Shown: piece after piece, positions 31,884-41,700 of the stretch | Layout: each line of letters begins with the position of its first letter | Position numbering within the stretch: position 1 is the first letter of the stretch | Assembly: GCA_002840975.1 (NCBI GenBank) | Contig: PHDN01000029.1 | Location: forward strand, 23,519 to 68,246 | DNA from: Bacteroidetes bacterium HGW-Bacteroidetes-16 | Lineage (GTDB): Bacteria; Bacteroidota; Bacteroidia; Bacteroidales; F082 | Direction: 5' to 3' | Length of the DNA: 44,728 nucleotides | Made by a program: the position numbers and the translations under genes | Notes under the pieces: model-generated | What the model saw: the letters and a program-made list of their open reading frames with translations, nothing else | The model's database searches: none | Told to the model about the DNA's origin: nothing

Positions 31884-34712
31884 TTAGTTTCCAATGACGA
31901 TTTTGTGAAAATAATCTGACTGATCCAGTTTTAATTGAACCAGGTACATGCCCATGCTTAAGCCATCAGAAGTCAACCCGAGAGAATGAATTCCTTTTTG
32001 CTTTTGTCCTGAAAAAAGAGTTCTGATTATTCTCCCGTTCATGTCCATCAAAGCTATGTTAACTTCTCCACCATGAGCCAGTTGATACTGAATGGTGGTT
32101 TGATTTTGAAATGGGTTTGGAAAATTACTCAGTTTTACAACCTGATTGTCCTGAGATTCACCAACGGATAAATAAGGATTGTAATTTGTGCTATAGATTC
32201 CGTTTCCCTGAGTGGCAATGGCAACAAACCCATCCGACTCACGTGCATCAATCATATCAACAATAATACTACCCATTTTCTGAGGACTTTCATGCTCCCA
32301 CAAGGTTGTATCGCCTCGTAGAAAAGTGGTGGAATATAATCCCACACTGGTTCCTGCAAAATATACCGTGCCACCATCATAGTTAAGCGTTTTTACCCAC
32401 CTGAGCGATGGTCCCGCACCTGTTCCATCAGGGTATTCTTCAAGGTTACCGCTAACATGTGTCCAGTTTGTTCCGCCATTGTCGGAATAATAAACACTCT
32501 TTACACCATAATTTGAAAACACGGTAAACAGTTTGTTTGCATCAGCAGGATCAACATCAATACAGGCCACATAAGCATTGAGCGGAAAATCGTCTCCGGT
32601 AATTTCAACCGGCACTGGATCGCCTGCCTGTGCATTTGCCATTTTGTACAGATGACCATTATTGGTGCCATAAAACAGCGTGTTGGCCGGGTACGTTGAT
32701 AGGGTAATCGCGGAAATTTCTACTGATTCACTCAGGTTAATGTTGTTTAACCTGGCCCATCCAACGTTTCGCAGGGAGGTATCCGAAGCGGCTGCTCTCA
32801 TATCCTCTTTTCGCCAGATGCTGTTAATTGTAGGCAGGTAAAATGTACTGTTGTTGTTTGGATCGAGTGCGAAATTGCAATAGAAAGGGAATGCCGGATT
32901 CGATCCGATAATGGGATTATAGAAACTCAGGAGCGTGTCCGGAGTTTGGTAAAAAATATCTTTTGTGTGCATATCCTCATCAAACAGGGTAGTCCAAATA
33001 TTGCCACTATAGGCAGCTACAATGGCATATTCATGATAATCAGCAAGCTTACACGAAAATCCGTCGTAATACAAATCCACGCTAAACCACCACTGTCCGG
33101 GATCATCGGTTACCGAATAATACCAGTTATTGTCCTGCAATCCGCCAAGCACCCAATCATCTCCTTCTCCGGCACGATCGATGGTAACAGAGTAAAATTG
33201 AGAAGTAATCAAATTCGTGTTTCTTCGTATCCAGAAAACAGGATCGGCCATGCAATCTTCCGTATACACAATCCCTCCGTCGCATGCAGCATAATACACA
33301 TTGGGGTTTGATGGAAGAAAAGCCAGCCCATGCTGATCGGGATGCAGCATGTGAATGGAATCCATATCGAACGGATCACCACCCATCCAGGTAGTTTGGA
33401 GGCTGTCGGCAAAACCGTTATCCGATCTAAACAAACTCATACCCCCAATGAACACCACGTTTTCATCGTCAGGTTTAACTCCCAATACGAATGTATAGCC
33501 GCCATAAGAAATCAGGGCATTTGGATAGCTAAGGAAGTCACCTTTCCCGTGCCCGAACATGTTTTCGGTTCTGTCTTCCCAGGTTCCGGAACCGTTGGTC
33601 TCACTGTAGGTGTATTTCCAAAAAGTGTTGTCAGAATTAAAAATTCCCGAGTAGGGAACATTGACAGCAGACGGTTTTTCCGTCATAAGATATAGTACAT
33701 TTTCGTTGGATGGTGCCAGGGCGAGCTTCATTACACGTGTGACATCAGGAATCCCTTCTGGAGTAATTTCAGTCCAGATAATACCATCTTCCGAGCGCCA
33801 AATACCTGCTTTTTGCGGCCGCATGATAGAGGTAGAATAAGAACTCAATGCGGCATACAAAACCCCTTCGGAGGTGATGGCAATATCTGTGGCGAAAGAT
33901 TTGTTGGTTAAATCACCCAGTGTAATGTCCCAGGACTCTCCACCGTTCTCGCTGCGCATGATGGCTCCATAACAAGCGGCATACACGATGTCTTTATCCG
34001 CGGAAGCGGGATCAGTAACAATTCGCCATATTCCTTGAAATACCTCTGCGAGTTCTCCCTGGTTGCCTCCAAGAGTAGAAGTTAGCGGTTGCCACGATGC
34101 ACCATGATCGTTTGATTTATAAATGCCATTCCCCACACCAATGGTCCGCACGTTTGTACTTACATTTCTTTCGGTGGTATTGAGTATTTCGCCGGTACCG
34201 TAATACCAGGTATTTGTTTTACCTGGTCTGGTATCCTGAGCAATACAGGTAGCACTCTGCTCACCATTGGCAGGTGTTACTTTTTCCCACGAAAATCCTT
34301 TATCTGTTGATTGCCACATACCACCCGATGCGCTTCCGGCCAGCATGTGGTTTTCGTCGTCCACATCAAATGCCACGCACAGCATCCTGCCACCCATGTT
34401 TACAGGTCCACGGTGAATCCAATTCTGGCTTCTGCCTGCATTTTTCTTCTCAGGCAAAGTAGTGGCAAATGACAATTCTCTTGCCCGAATGCCGGAAGGA
34501 ATAGCGTTGGTGTTAGGATCACGGGTTTTCATATACTCAACTTCCGCGTTATAGAGGGCCTTTGATGCATGATTGAGTTCTTTTGATATTTTCTGCTTTT
34601 CAGGTGTGGATTTGTTGGCTGATGCAGGATTATTTTGTTTTGTCAGAAAAACAAGACTTCCGACACTTACTGCCGCAACAATAATTGATATAATTGCTTT
34701 TGTGTATTTCAT
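31884..34712 (-). CDS. Secreted BNR/Asp-box beta-propeller protein with T9SS sorting domain
   Basis: 942 residues. Residues 1-30 hold an N-terminal hydrophobic helix (KAIISIIVAAVSVGSLVFLT), serving as the signal peptide. The body contains many Asp-box/BNR turns of the sortilin-like propeller type: SASGGMWQSTDKGFSWEKVTP, NGIYKSNDHGASWQPL, IMRSENGGESWDITLG, GIWRSEDGIIWTEITP and KSVYYSDNGGTNWTHVSG. The C-terminus (about 865-942: VKLSNFPNPFQNQTTIQYQLAHGGEVNIALMDMNGRIIRTL...GMYLVQLKLDQSDYFHKIVIGN) is a type A T9SS sorting tail, so the protein is exported across the outer membrane. Such propellers bind proteins or carbohydrates; no sialidase RIP motif and Asp-dyad could be confirmed. Confidence 0.88.
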   Translation of the reverse strand: MKYTKAIISIIVAAVSVGSLVFLTKQNNPASANKSTPEKQKISKELNHASKALYNAEVEYMKTRDPNTNAIPSGIRARELSFATTLPEKKNAGRSQNWIHRGPVNMGGRMLCVAFDVDDENHMLAGSASGGMWQSTDKGFSWEKVTPANGEQSATCIAQDTRPGKTNTWYYGTGEILNTTERNVSTNVRTIGVGNGIYKSNDHGASWQPLTSTLGGNQGELAEVFQGIWRIVTDPASADKDIVYAACYGAIMRSENGGESWDITLGDLTNKSFATDIAITSEGVLYAALSSYSTSIMRPQKAGIWRSEDGIIWTEITPEGIPDVTRVMKLALAPSNENVLYLMTEKPSAVNVPYSGIFNSDNTFWKYTYSETNGSGTWEDRTENMFGHGKGDFLSYPNALISYGGYTFVLGVKPDDENVVFIGGMSLFRSDNGFADSLQTTWMGGDPFDMDSIHMLHPDQHGLAFLPSNPNVYYAACDGGIVYTEDCMADPVFWIRRNTNLITSQFYSVTIDRAGEGDDWVLGGLQDNNWYYSVTDDPGQWWFSVDLYYDGFSCKLADYHEYAIVAAYSGNIWTTLFDEDMHTKDIFYQTPDTLLSFYNPIIGSNPAFPFYCNFALDPNNNSTFYLPTINSIWRKEDMRAAASDTSLRNVGWARLNNINLSESVEISAITLSTYPANTLFYGTNNGHLYKMANAQAGDPVPVEITGDDFPLNAYVACIDVDPADANKLFTVFSNYGVKSVYYSDNGGTNWTHVSGNLEEYPDGTGAGPSLRWVKTLNYDGGTVYFAGTSVGLYSTTFLRGDTTLWEHESPQKMGSIIVDMIDARESDGFVAIATQGNGIYSTNYNPYLSVGESQDNQVVKLSNFPNPFQNQTTIQYQLAHGGEVNIALMDMNGRIIRTLFSGQKQKGIHSLGLTSDGLSMGMYLVQLKLDQSDYFHKIVIGN

Positions 34713-34798
34713 GACTTTATATGTTGATTAACAATTAAATTCATCCAGAATTAATTATCTAATTAAAGTTGCATTATCTCCATGCATGAGTTTCTGAT

Positions 34799-35749
34799 CT
34801 AAAATACCTCAATAAATAACAAACTCACACTAAATATGCTCAGTACCAGTGTTACCATGATAGCCATTGCCACCAGGTCGGGCCGGCAGTTGTAATGTTT
34901 GGCAAAAACAACCGAGAGAATGGCTGACGGCAAAGCGGTTTCTATCACCACAATTTCACGCATCATATCCGTAAAACGGGGGTCGTTTGTGAGCCAAAAG
35001 GCCAGCAAAGGTTTTACAATCAGTTTTAACAAAACGGCCATTCCCAGAAACAAGTAAATGCTTTTAAACTGCTTAAATTCTATAATTAATCCGATAGTAA
35101 TGGCTACCATCAGCAGGTTTGCATTGCCAATGAGCTCAAAAAAACGGATCATGGTATTAAATACCTGGCTGTTATGGTCGACAGGGATAAAAGAAACGGC
35201 AATTCCGGCTACCAGCGAAATAAATATGGGTGACACGAAAAACTTTTGTACCGATTTCATGATGAACTTCCCCTCCACCTTCGCTTGGCCATAATACATG
35301 GCAATTAAAGGTCCCAGGATGAACAACAACAGGCCAACACCAAATTCGCTGGTTACCACAGCTTCTTCCATGGCCAAAGGGTTGTTCGGAAAAGCTTGTT
35401 GTATGATGGGATAACCCAGCATGGTGGTCATGCCAAATGCAGAAACTAAAATCAGGGCTCCTTTTTCACCCCGTTGAAACTTGAACAGGTTGGCCAATAG
35501 CCAGGCCAGGGATATCATTCCAATTTCAACAACCGCCATGATGGCCGCCATGATGACAAACCGATCGTCGAACACCTTTACTGCCAGCGAAGAAAAAATA
35601 AGGGCCGGTAACGTGACTTGCAAAACAATTCGGCTGAACAACAAACTGTCTTCCTTCTTCAGGACGTTAAATTTTTTTAGTAAAAGGACAAGAGAAATAA
35701 TGACCACCATGACAATTACTCCCTCAAACAGGCTTTGCGTTGTATTCAT
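34799..35749 (-). CDS. AEC-family (auxin efflux carrier-like) transporter
   Basis: 316 residues with ten predicted membrane helices in two halves of five. AEC features include VTLPALIFSSLAV in the first half, GMTTMLGYPIIQQAFPN, and the ending ETALPSAILSVVFAKHYNCRPDLVAMAIMVTLVLSIFSVSLLFIEVF. Bacterial members export or import carboxylates such as malate or malonate and the fold is related to sodium/bile-acid carriers. No enzyme neighbour points to a substrate. The promoter is the TTG-N21-TACCTTTA at 35789-35820. Confidence 0.88.
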   Translation of the reverse strand: MNTTQSLFEGVIVMVVIISLVLLLKKFNVLKKEDSLLFSRIVLQVTLPALIFSSLAVKVFDDRFVIMAAIMAVVEIGMISLAWLLANLFKFQRGEKGALILVSAFGMTTMLGYPIIQQAFPNNPLAMEEAVVTSEFGVGLLLFILGPLIAMYYGQAKVEGKFIMKSVQKFFVSPIFISLVAGIAVSFIPVDHNSQVFNTMIRFFELIGNANLLMVAITIGLIIEFKQFKSIYLFLGMAVLLKLIVKPLLAFWLTNDPRFTDMMREIVVIETALPSAILSVVFAKHYNCRPDLVAMAIMVTLVLSIFSVSLLFIEVF

Positions 35750-35788
35750 TCAAATGAGTTTTTATTTCAATTAATTAGGTTTCAGCAG

Positions 35789-35820
35789 TAAAGGTACAAA
35801 CTTCTCTTTTGATTTGTCAA
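35789..35820 (-). promoter_or_regulatory. Putative promoter of the AEC transporter gene
   Basis: On the minus strand TTG (plus 35818-35820), 21 bp, then TACCTTTA (plus 35789-35796), one base from TAnnTTTG. It lies 40 bp before the start codon. Confidence 0.5.
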
Positions 35821-36188
35821 ATAAAATTTATGTTAACTATATAAAGAATTCGTCATTGGTTATCCGTTTGGGGAGATGGATTAATCGTAAAATTCACCTC
35901 AACTAAGTAAGACGGGCTCTCTATCGAAACTTAGTGGAAAGAAAAATTAAATGAAAACGATTTTGGTAATTATTCAGCAGCAGTATTAATGTAAGTCGCA
36001 AATCAACTTTTCCCTGAATTTTACCCCTAGCCCTAAAGGGTGATTCAGGGAAAAGTTGATTTATAAAGGTACTCAATATGTTTATTTTGTGTGATTTATC
36101 CAACACCTAATATATTTTTTCCACCAATTCATTTTGTTTAGAAATTTCAATTTCCTTTGCGGTATGAACAGATGCTTCATTTTAAGCA
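35821..36188. other. Gene-free region between the AEC transporter and the gld fossil
   Basis: Low-complexity A+T-rich DNA without a supportable ORF. It contains the large hairpin described at 36000-36062; nothing else was recognised. No -7 box for the downstream M14 gene was found here. Confidence 0.5.
36000..36062. repeat. 20-bp inverted repeat around a CCCTAAAGGG core
   Basis: Arms 36000-36019 (AAATCAACTTTTCCCTGAAT) and 36043-36062 are perfect complements. The 23-nt loop contains CCCCTAG and CCCTAAAGGG, itself palindromic. It has no adjacent T-run, so a simple terminator is unlikely; a miniature mobile repeat or an RNA structure fits better. Confidence 0.6.
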
Positions 36189-36284
36189 GTGAACCTGAAA
36201 AAGGACTATTTCGACAAGGTTGTGGGCGAACTCCTGCATTTAGTCGATAAGGTTCATTGGAACAATCGGGTGACTGACAACCAT
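36189..36284 (+). pseudogene. Fused remnant of a second gldE-gldD pair
   Basis: Translated in one frame, 36195-36230 gives LKKDYFDKVVGE, matching GldE LKDDYFDKVVGE (29871-29906). Immediately after, 36231-36284 gives LLHLVDKVHWNNRVTDNH, matching the last 18 residues of GldD (VQHLINTVHWNNHVIDNH). The GldD stop is replaced by TGT, which leaves an open frame running into the M14 peptidase gene. Differences from the intact genes are largely at third codon positions, so the copy diverged while still functional and then lost the intervening 700 bp. It now forms the 5' region of the M14 gene. Confidence 0.75.
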
Positions 36285-36323
36285 TGTCCATTGGCACTTG
36301 TCATTTTACATAGAATTCTGAAC

Positions 36324-38696
36324 ATGATGAAAAAATTTACCCTACTTACTTTGATCTTTCTTTTGACCCTGTTCAACGGAAACACTTTTGCGCAGGACCA
36401 TTATTCCAAAGTGAGGATATACCTCGAAAAAGAAACCCTCAACCAGTTGGCCGCGCTTGGAATAGATATTACTGAAGGTACTTACAGAAAAAATGTTTTT
36501 CTCGAAACAGACCTCAATATCAACTTCTTAGGTCGTTTGGATGAAGAAAATATCCGGTACGGAGTTCTGGTTCCAGATGCCACAAAATTCTACGCAGAAA
36601 GGGCGGCATCGGAAAGAAACCTGATCATCGACAGGAGCAAGAATGTTCAGTGGCCTGTACCCGACCATTTTGAGCTGGGGACCATGGCGGGATATTACAC
36701 ACTTGATGAAGCCTTGGCTGAGTTAGATGAAATGGCCAGCCTTTATCCAGATTTGATCAGCTTCAGGTTACCTATTTCGACTGACACCCTAAGCCATGAT
36801 GGCCGCATGTTGTATTGGGTAAAAATCTCCGATAACCCCGGCATCAACGAAGATGAACCAGAAATTCTGTATACCGGTTTGCATCATGCCCGTGAGCCCA
36901 TGAGTATTCAATCGCTTGTGTTTTATATGTGGTATTTGCTCGAAAATTACGATAGCCATCCTGAGATAAGCTATCTTGTCGACAACACAGAAATGTATTT
37001 TGTGCCGGTGGTCAATCCCGATGGATATGAATTCAACCGGCTCAACAATCCCAACGGTGGGGGTATGTGGCGAAAAAACCGGAACAACAACGGCGATGGA
37101 AGCTATGGTGTAGACATCAACCGCAACTATTCCTATATGTGGGGTTTTGACGATACTGGTTCGTCACCCGTAGGCGAAGAGGAAACATATCGTGGAAACG
37201 CTCCCATGTCGGAACCTGAAACCCGCAATATGAGGCAGTTTTGTGCTGAACATGAATTTCAAATCGCGCTCAACTACCATTCATACAGCAACCTTTTGCT
37301 GTATCCATGGGGCTATCAGCCGGAGGTTTCGCCCGACGATGAATTAATGAATGATTTTGCACGCATCATGACTAAGGAGAACAATTATGTATATGGGCCG
37401 GCAAGCACCACCATATACCCAACCAATGGTGATTCAAATGATTGGATGTATGGAGACGAGTTGGTGAAAGATAAAACTTTTGCCTTTGTTCCAGAAATAG
37501 GTGGATCGAATGATGGGTTTTGGCCTGCCACGGGCAGGATTATTCCGCTTTGCCAGGAAAATGTATTTCAAAGCCTGACGGCCGCGCGTCTGTTACTGCA
37601 TTATGCCGAATTTTCAAGTCTGTCGGCCATGGCTATGGAGGAGTTATCCGGGTACGAAATTTTTGAGCTGAAGAGGCTTGGTCTGGCAGATGGCGGGGTA
37701 TTTACGGTTTCCATCACCGCGCTCGACGAGCATATTGAATCCATTGGGGATCCGGTAGTGTTTTCAAACATGGATCTACTTGAAGTGAGAACCGACTCCA
37801 TCATTTTTAGTCTTAATCCGCAAATAGAAATAGGGACTATCTTCAGGTATTTATTATCGGTAGACAATGGGCAGTTTGAAATAAGCGATACCATCAGTCG
37901 GGTTTTTGGTACCGAAGTCGAGATATTTAATGAAGATTTTGAAGGCGAATCCTATTGGGTTTCCAATAAATGGGGGATTACGCAGGCGGAATCGCATTCG
38001 CCCCTACAATCTATTACAGATTCTCCATTTGGAAATTATCAAAACAACACAAACTCTTCTCTCACATTTGATACAATAATTAATTTAAGAGGTGCAAAAG
38101 CGGCCTTTATGAGGTTTTGGGCCAAATGGGAAATTGAAGCAGGGTACGATTATGTTCAGGTATTTGCAAAAGATAGTGCCGACAATACCTGGACCGCCTT
38201 GTCGGGAAAATATACCAAGCCGGGAACGGAAAACCAGGATGAAGGCCACCCTGTTTATGATGGGCTTCAAACCGAATGGATACAGGAAGAAATTTACCTG
38301 GGTGATTTTCTGGATCACCGGATTCAAGTCCGGTTTTTACTTGTCAGCGATTCCTATGTGAAAGAAGACGGTTTTTATTTCGATGATTTGAGTGTTTCGG
38401 TCATTTCGCCCACTACCGGAACAATGGAAATAACAAAAGATGGCCTTGTAAATGAGTTATCTGTCTATCCAAATCCGGCCAGAGACAGGATTACGGTAGT
38501 TTATCAACCTGTTGAAAATGAATCATTAAACCTAGCTGTTTATTCAGTAAGCGGGGAGCTGATTTGGTTAAAACCGCTTGAAAGGAACGCGACATCAACC
38601 ACTTTCTCCATTAGCGAGTTCACACCCGGCTTTTATTATATCGGGTTGCGGGCAGGCAGCCGTATGTTGACAGCTAAGAAGTTGGTGGTGCGATAG
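36324..38696 (+). CDS. Secreted M14 zinc carboxypeptidase with T9SS sorting domain
   Basis: 790 residues from ATG 36324, which opens MMKKFTLLTLIFLLTLFNGNTFAQ, a clear signal peptide; upstream in-frame codons belong to the gld fossil. The M14 domain (about 120-430) has zinc ligands His188 and Glu191 (HHAREP), His319 (NYHSYSN) and catalytic Glu391 (FVPEIGG), plus VNPDGYE and DINRNY. After it comes an immune-inhibitor-like or MAM-like beta domain (about 580-705: EDFEGESYWVSNKWG...GFYFDDLSVSVI). The last 80 residues (LSVYPNPARDRITVVYQP...TPGFYYIGLRAGSRMLTAKKLVVR) are a type A T9SS tail. It probably trims C-terminal residues from peptides outside the cell. Convergent with the S74 protein gene, 7 bp apart. 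Confidence 0.92.
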   Translation: MMKKFTLLTLIFLLTLFNGNTFAQDHYSKVRIYLEKETLNQLAALGIDITEGTYRKNVFLETDLNINFLGRLDEENIRYGVLVPDATKFYAERAASERNLIIDRSKNVQWPVPDHFELGTMAGYYTLDEALAELDEMASLYPDLISFRLPISTDTLSHDGRMLYWVKISDNPGINEDEPEILYTGLHHAREPMSIQSLVFYMWYLLENYDSHPEISYLVDNTEMYFVPVVNPDGYEFNRLNNPNGGGMWRKNRNNNGDGSYGVDINRNYSYMWGFDDTGSSPVGEEETYRGNAPMSEPETRNMRQFCAEHEFQIALNYHSYSNLLLYPWGYQPEVSPDDELMNDFARIMTKENNYVYGPASTTIYPTNGDSNDWMYGDELVKDKTFAFVPEIGGSNDGFWPATGRIIPLCQENVFQSLTAARLLLHYAEFSSLSAMAMEELSGYEIFELKRLGLADGGVFTVSITALDEHIESIGDPVVFSNMDLLEVRTDSIIFSLNPQIEIGTIFRYLLSVDNGQFEISDTISRVFGTEVEIFNEDFEGESYWVSNKWGITQAESHSPLQSITDSPFGNYQNNTNSSLTFDTIINLRGAKAAFMRFWAKWEIEAGYDYVQVFAKDSADNTWTALSGKYTKPGTENQDEGHPVYDGLQTEWIQEEIYLGDFLDHRIQVRFLLVSDSYVKEDGFYFDDLSVSVISPTTGTMEITKDGLVNELSVYPNPARDRITVVYQPVENESLNLAVYSVSGELIWLKPLERNATSTTFSISEFTPGFYYIGLRAGSRMLTAKKLVVR

Positions 38697-38703
38697 ATTG
38701 GGT

Positions 38704-41700
38704 TCATTCTTTACCTTTTAAAGCATCCAGCTCCTTTCGCATTTCCATGATCACTTGTCTCTGTTCTTCAATCATTTGCTGTTGTTCCTGCACTGCCTTT
38801 ACCAGGGGCACCACAAACTCGGCATAGCGGAGGCCATAATGTGAGTTGTCGTTTTTAGGTTTGTCAACGCCATGAAAATCAAAATCCAAAGAGTTGGCTG
38901 CTACCTCCACCTCCTGGGCAATGAAGCCAATTTGTACTTCTGCTGCCTTCAACTGTTCACCGTTTTTAAAACGCAATGAATCAGGCGTTTTAGTAAAACC
39001 GGCGATGGCATCCATATTCAAATGATAGGTTACCGGACGGAGTTTCATGATAAAATCGAGCCCGGCCACATTTTCCTTCACATCGGTTTTAAAGCGGCCA
39101 TCACTCACATTGGTCCAGTTGGCGTAGCCGCCAATGGTAGTAACTGATGAATTTCCAAGCCGGACAGAATTACTGGCTGTAGGCAGAGCAACAAACCCAA
39201 CTGCAGTAGCGTTTTCTAAATTCGCACCAACCATTAATGCTGAATGACCAAGTGCAGTATTACCACCTCCAGTTGTGTTTTCTTTTAACGCTTCGAAACC
39301 AATTGCAGTATTATAAATTCCGGTTGTATTTGAGTAAAGGGCACTTACACCACTTGAAGTGTTCTGGTATCCTGTGGTATTTGCCGTAAGCGACTCATAA
39401 CCACTGGCTGTATTTTCGTAGCCATTAGTATTATTATATATAGTCCGAAAACCCATAGCAGTGTTTTTAGTGCCAGTTGTATTAAAGTGGAGGGCACTAG
39501 AGCCAACTGCAGTATTTTCAACTCCAACGGTATTATAGCTTAATGAATTGCTGCCACATGCAGTATTTCGTTCTCCGGTAGTATTGTCTCTGAGTGCATA
39601 TTCTCCAATTGCAGTATTGTACCACCCGGTAGTGTTTGCACGGAGAGCTTTCCAGCCAAGTGCAGTGGAATTACCCCCTGTACTGTTTATATACATTGCT
39701 TCAAAACCAATGGCGGTATTGTGTTCACCATCAATATTTGAATATAGTGAAGACTCTCCGACAGCAGTATTTTCATTTCCTGTAGTGTTGTTAGCGAGGG
39801 CCATTTGACCAATAGCCGTATTAAATGAACCGGTTGTGTTAGCATAAAACACGCTACGCCCCATTCCCGTATTACCTGTTCCTGTTGTATTTTGCCACAG
39901 GGAGAGGTATCCATATGCTGAATTTCTTGATCCTGTTGTATTTTGCTGCAGGGAGAGGTAACCATATGCTGAATTTGCCCAACCACTTGTATTTGCAAAA
40001 AGTGCTTTCGACCCGACTGCTGTATTTTCTCCTCCTCCTGTGCTGTTATTGTATAATGCCGAGTCTCCAATGGCCACCAGATTACTCATAGTGCTATTTA
40101 AAAAGAGTGCCTTTGCACCAATGGCTACATTTGAATGGGCCGTTGTGTTAACATAGGAGGCACCATCACCAATGGCAATATTATTACTTCCGGTTGTATT
40201 GAAGCGCAATGCAAATTTCCCGGCGGCCACGTTGCTGTTTCCGGTGGTGTTGGAGTTCATGGCCATGGAACCCATCGCCAGGTTGTCGTTTCCGGTGGTA
40301 TTGCCAAAAAGGGTATGGTATCCAAAAGCGGTATTGTCGTTTGCTATGGTATTGGAATAAAGCGACTGCGAGCCGTTTGCTGTATTGCTATTGCCTGTGG
40401 TATTGGAGTAAAGTGCCTGATCGCCATTTGCCGTGTTGTTATATCCTGTTGTATTAAGATGAAGCGATTGATAGCCGGATGAGGTGTTAGAATATCCTGT
40501 TGTATTGGTATAAAGTGCCTTTGAACCAATGGCCGTGTTGTGTGTAGCCTCAACTCCGGTAGCACCAGTCCCATTATGATACAAAGCCGAGTCACCAATT
40601 GCCACCAGATTGCTTGTGGTGGTATTCATAAAAAGTGCTCTTACGCCAATAGCGATATTCGAATGGCCTGTAGTGTTATCTTTAAGAGCAAAAAAACCAA
40701 ATGCCGAGTTTGATTCTCCTGTCGTATTCGAGACGAGTGCATGATTACCATTGGCAGTATTATTACTCCCGGTGGTATTGGCATAAAGAGTAAAAGATCC
40801 TAACGCCGTATTGCTATTTCCTGTTGTATTTGAGTAAAGAGACGCAGTTCCAACCGAAGAATTTTCAATACCTGTTGTATTCGAGTAATTAGATGACCAT
40901 CCTATTGCAGTATTTTGATTCCCTGTTGTATTCGAGAACAGAGATGTTGTACCAATCGCTATATTGTCACTTCCGGATATGTTGGAATAAAGGGCTTGAT
41001 AACCATTTGAGGTGTTGGAAAACCCAGTAGTGTTGGACAATAGAGCTTTAGAGCCAATTGCTGTGTTCTCAGTCCCCGTTGTGTTATTATACAAAGCCGA
41101 ATCGCCAATAGCCACCAAATGGCTTTTGGTGGTATTGTTATAAAGCGCACTCACCCCAATGGCTACGTTGGAAACTGCGGTGGAGTTTTGCGCCGCCGCA
41201 TCACGACCAACGGCGGTATTATTGGCTCCGGAGGTATTTAGGGTAAGTGTCTGGTAGCCCATCGCCGTATTGTATCCTCCGGTTGTATTTGAAGCAAGCG
41301 AAGTGAAGCCGACGGCAGTATTGTGGGTTCCGGAAGTATTCGCCAATAATGTTCCTCTCCCCAGAGCAGTATTGAATGATCCTGTTAAATTGCTCTTCAG
41401 CGAATAATAACCATAGGCCACATTGCTCGACCCGGTGGTGTTTAAGGTAAGTGCATTTAACCCTGTTGCCGTATTTGAATTTCCTGTGGTATTGCTTTTT
41501 AGGGCTGCCCTGCCAAGGGAGGTATTTGAACTTCCTGTGGTGTTGGCTGTCAGGGTGTTGGCTCCAACAGCCGTGTTGTCAAAACCAGATGTATTGGCAC
41601 TTCCCGAAAGGTAACCAATAAAATTGTTGTAGTTGGTTCCCTGAACAGCGGCTGGTCCGGCACTCTCACCCATGTAGATGTTTTTTCCATTGTTGTTTAC

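Noticed and set aside
31884-34712. Sialidase activity for the BNR-repeat protein
   Set aside because: Asp-box turns occur in many propellers; I could not confirm the catalytic Arg triad, Tyr/Glu pair or RIP motif.
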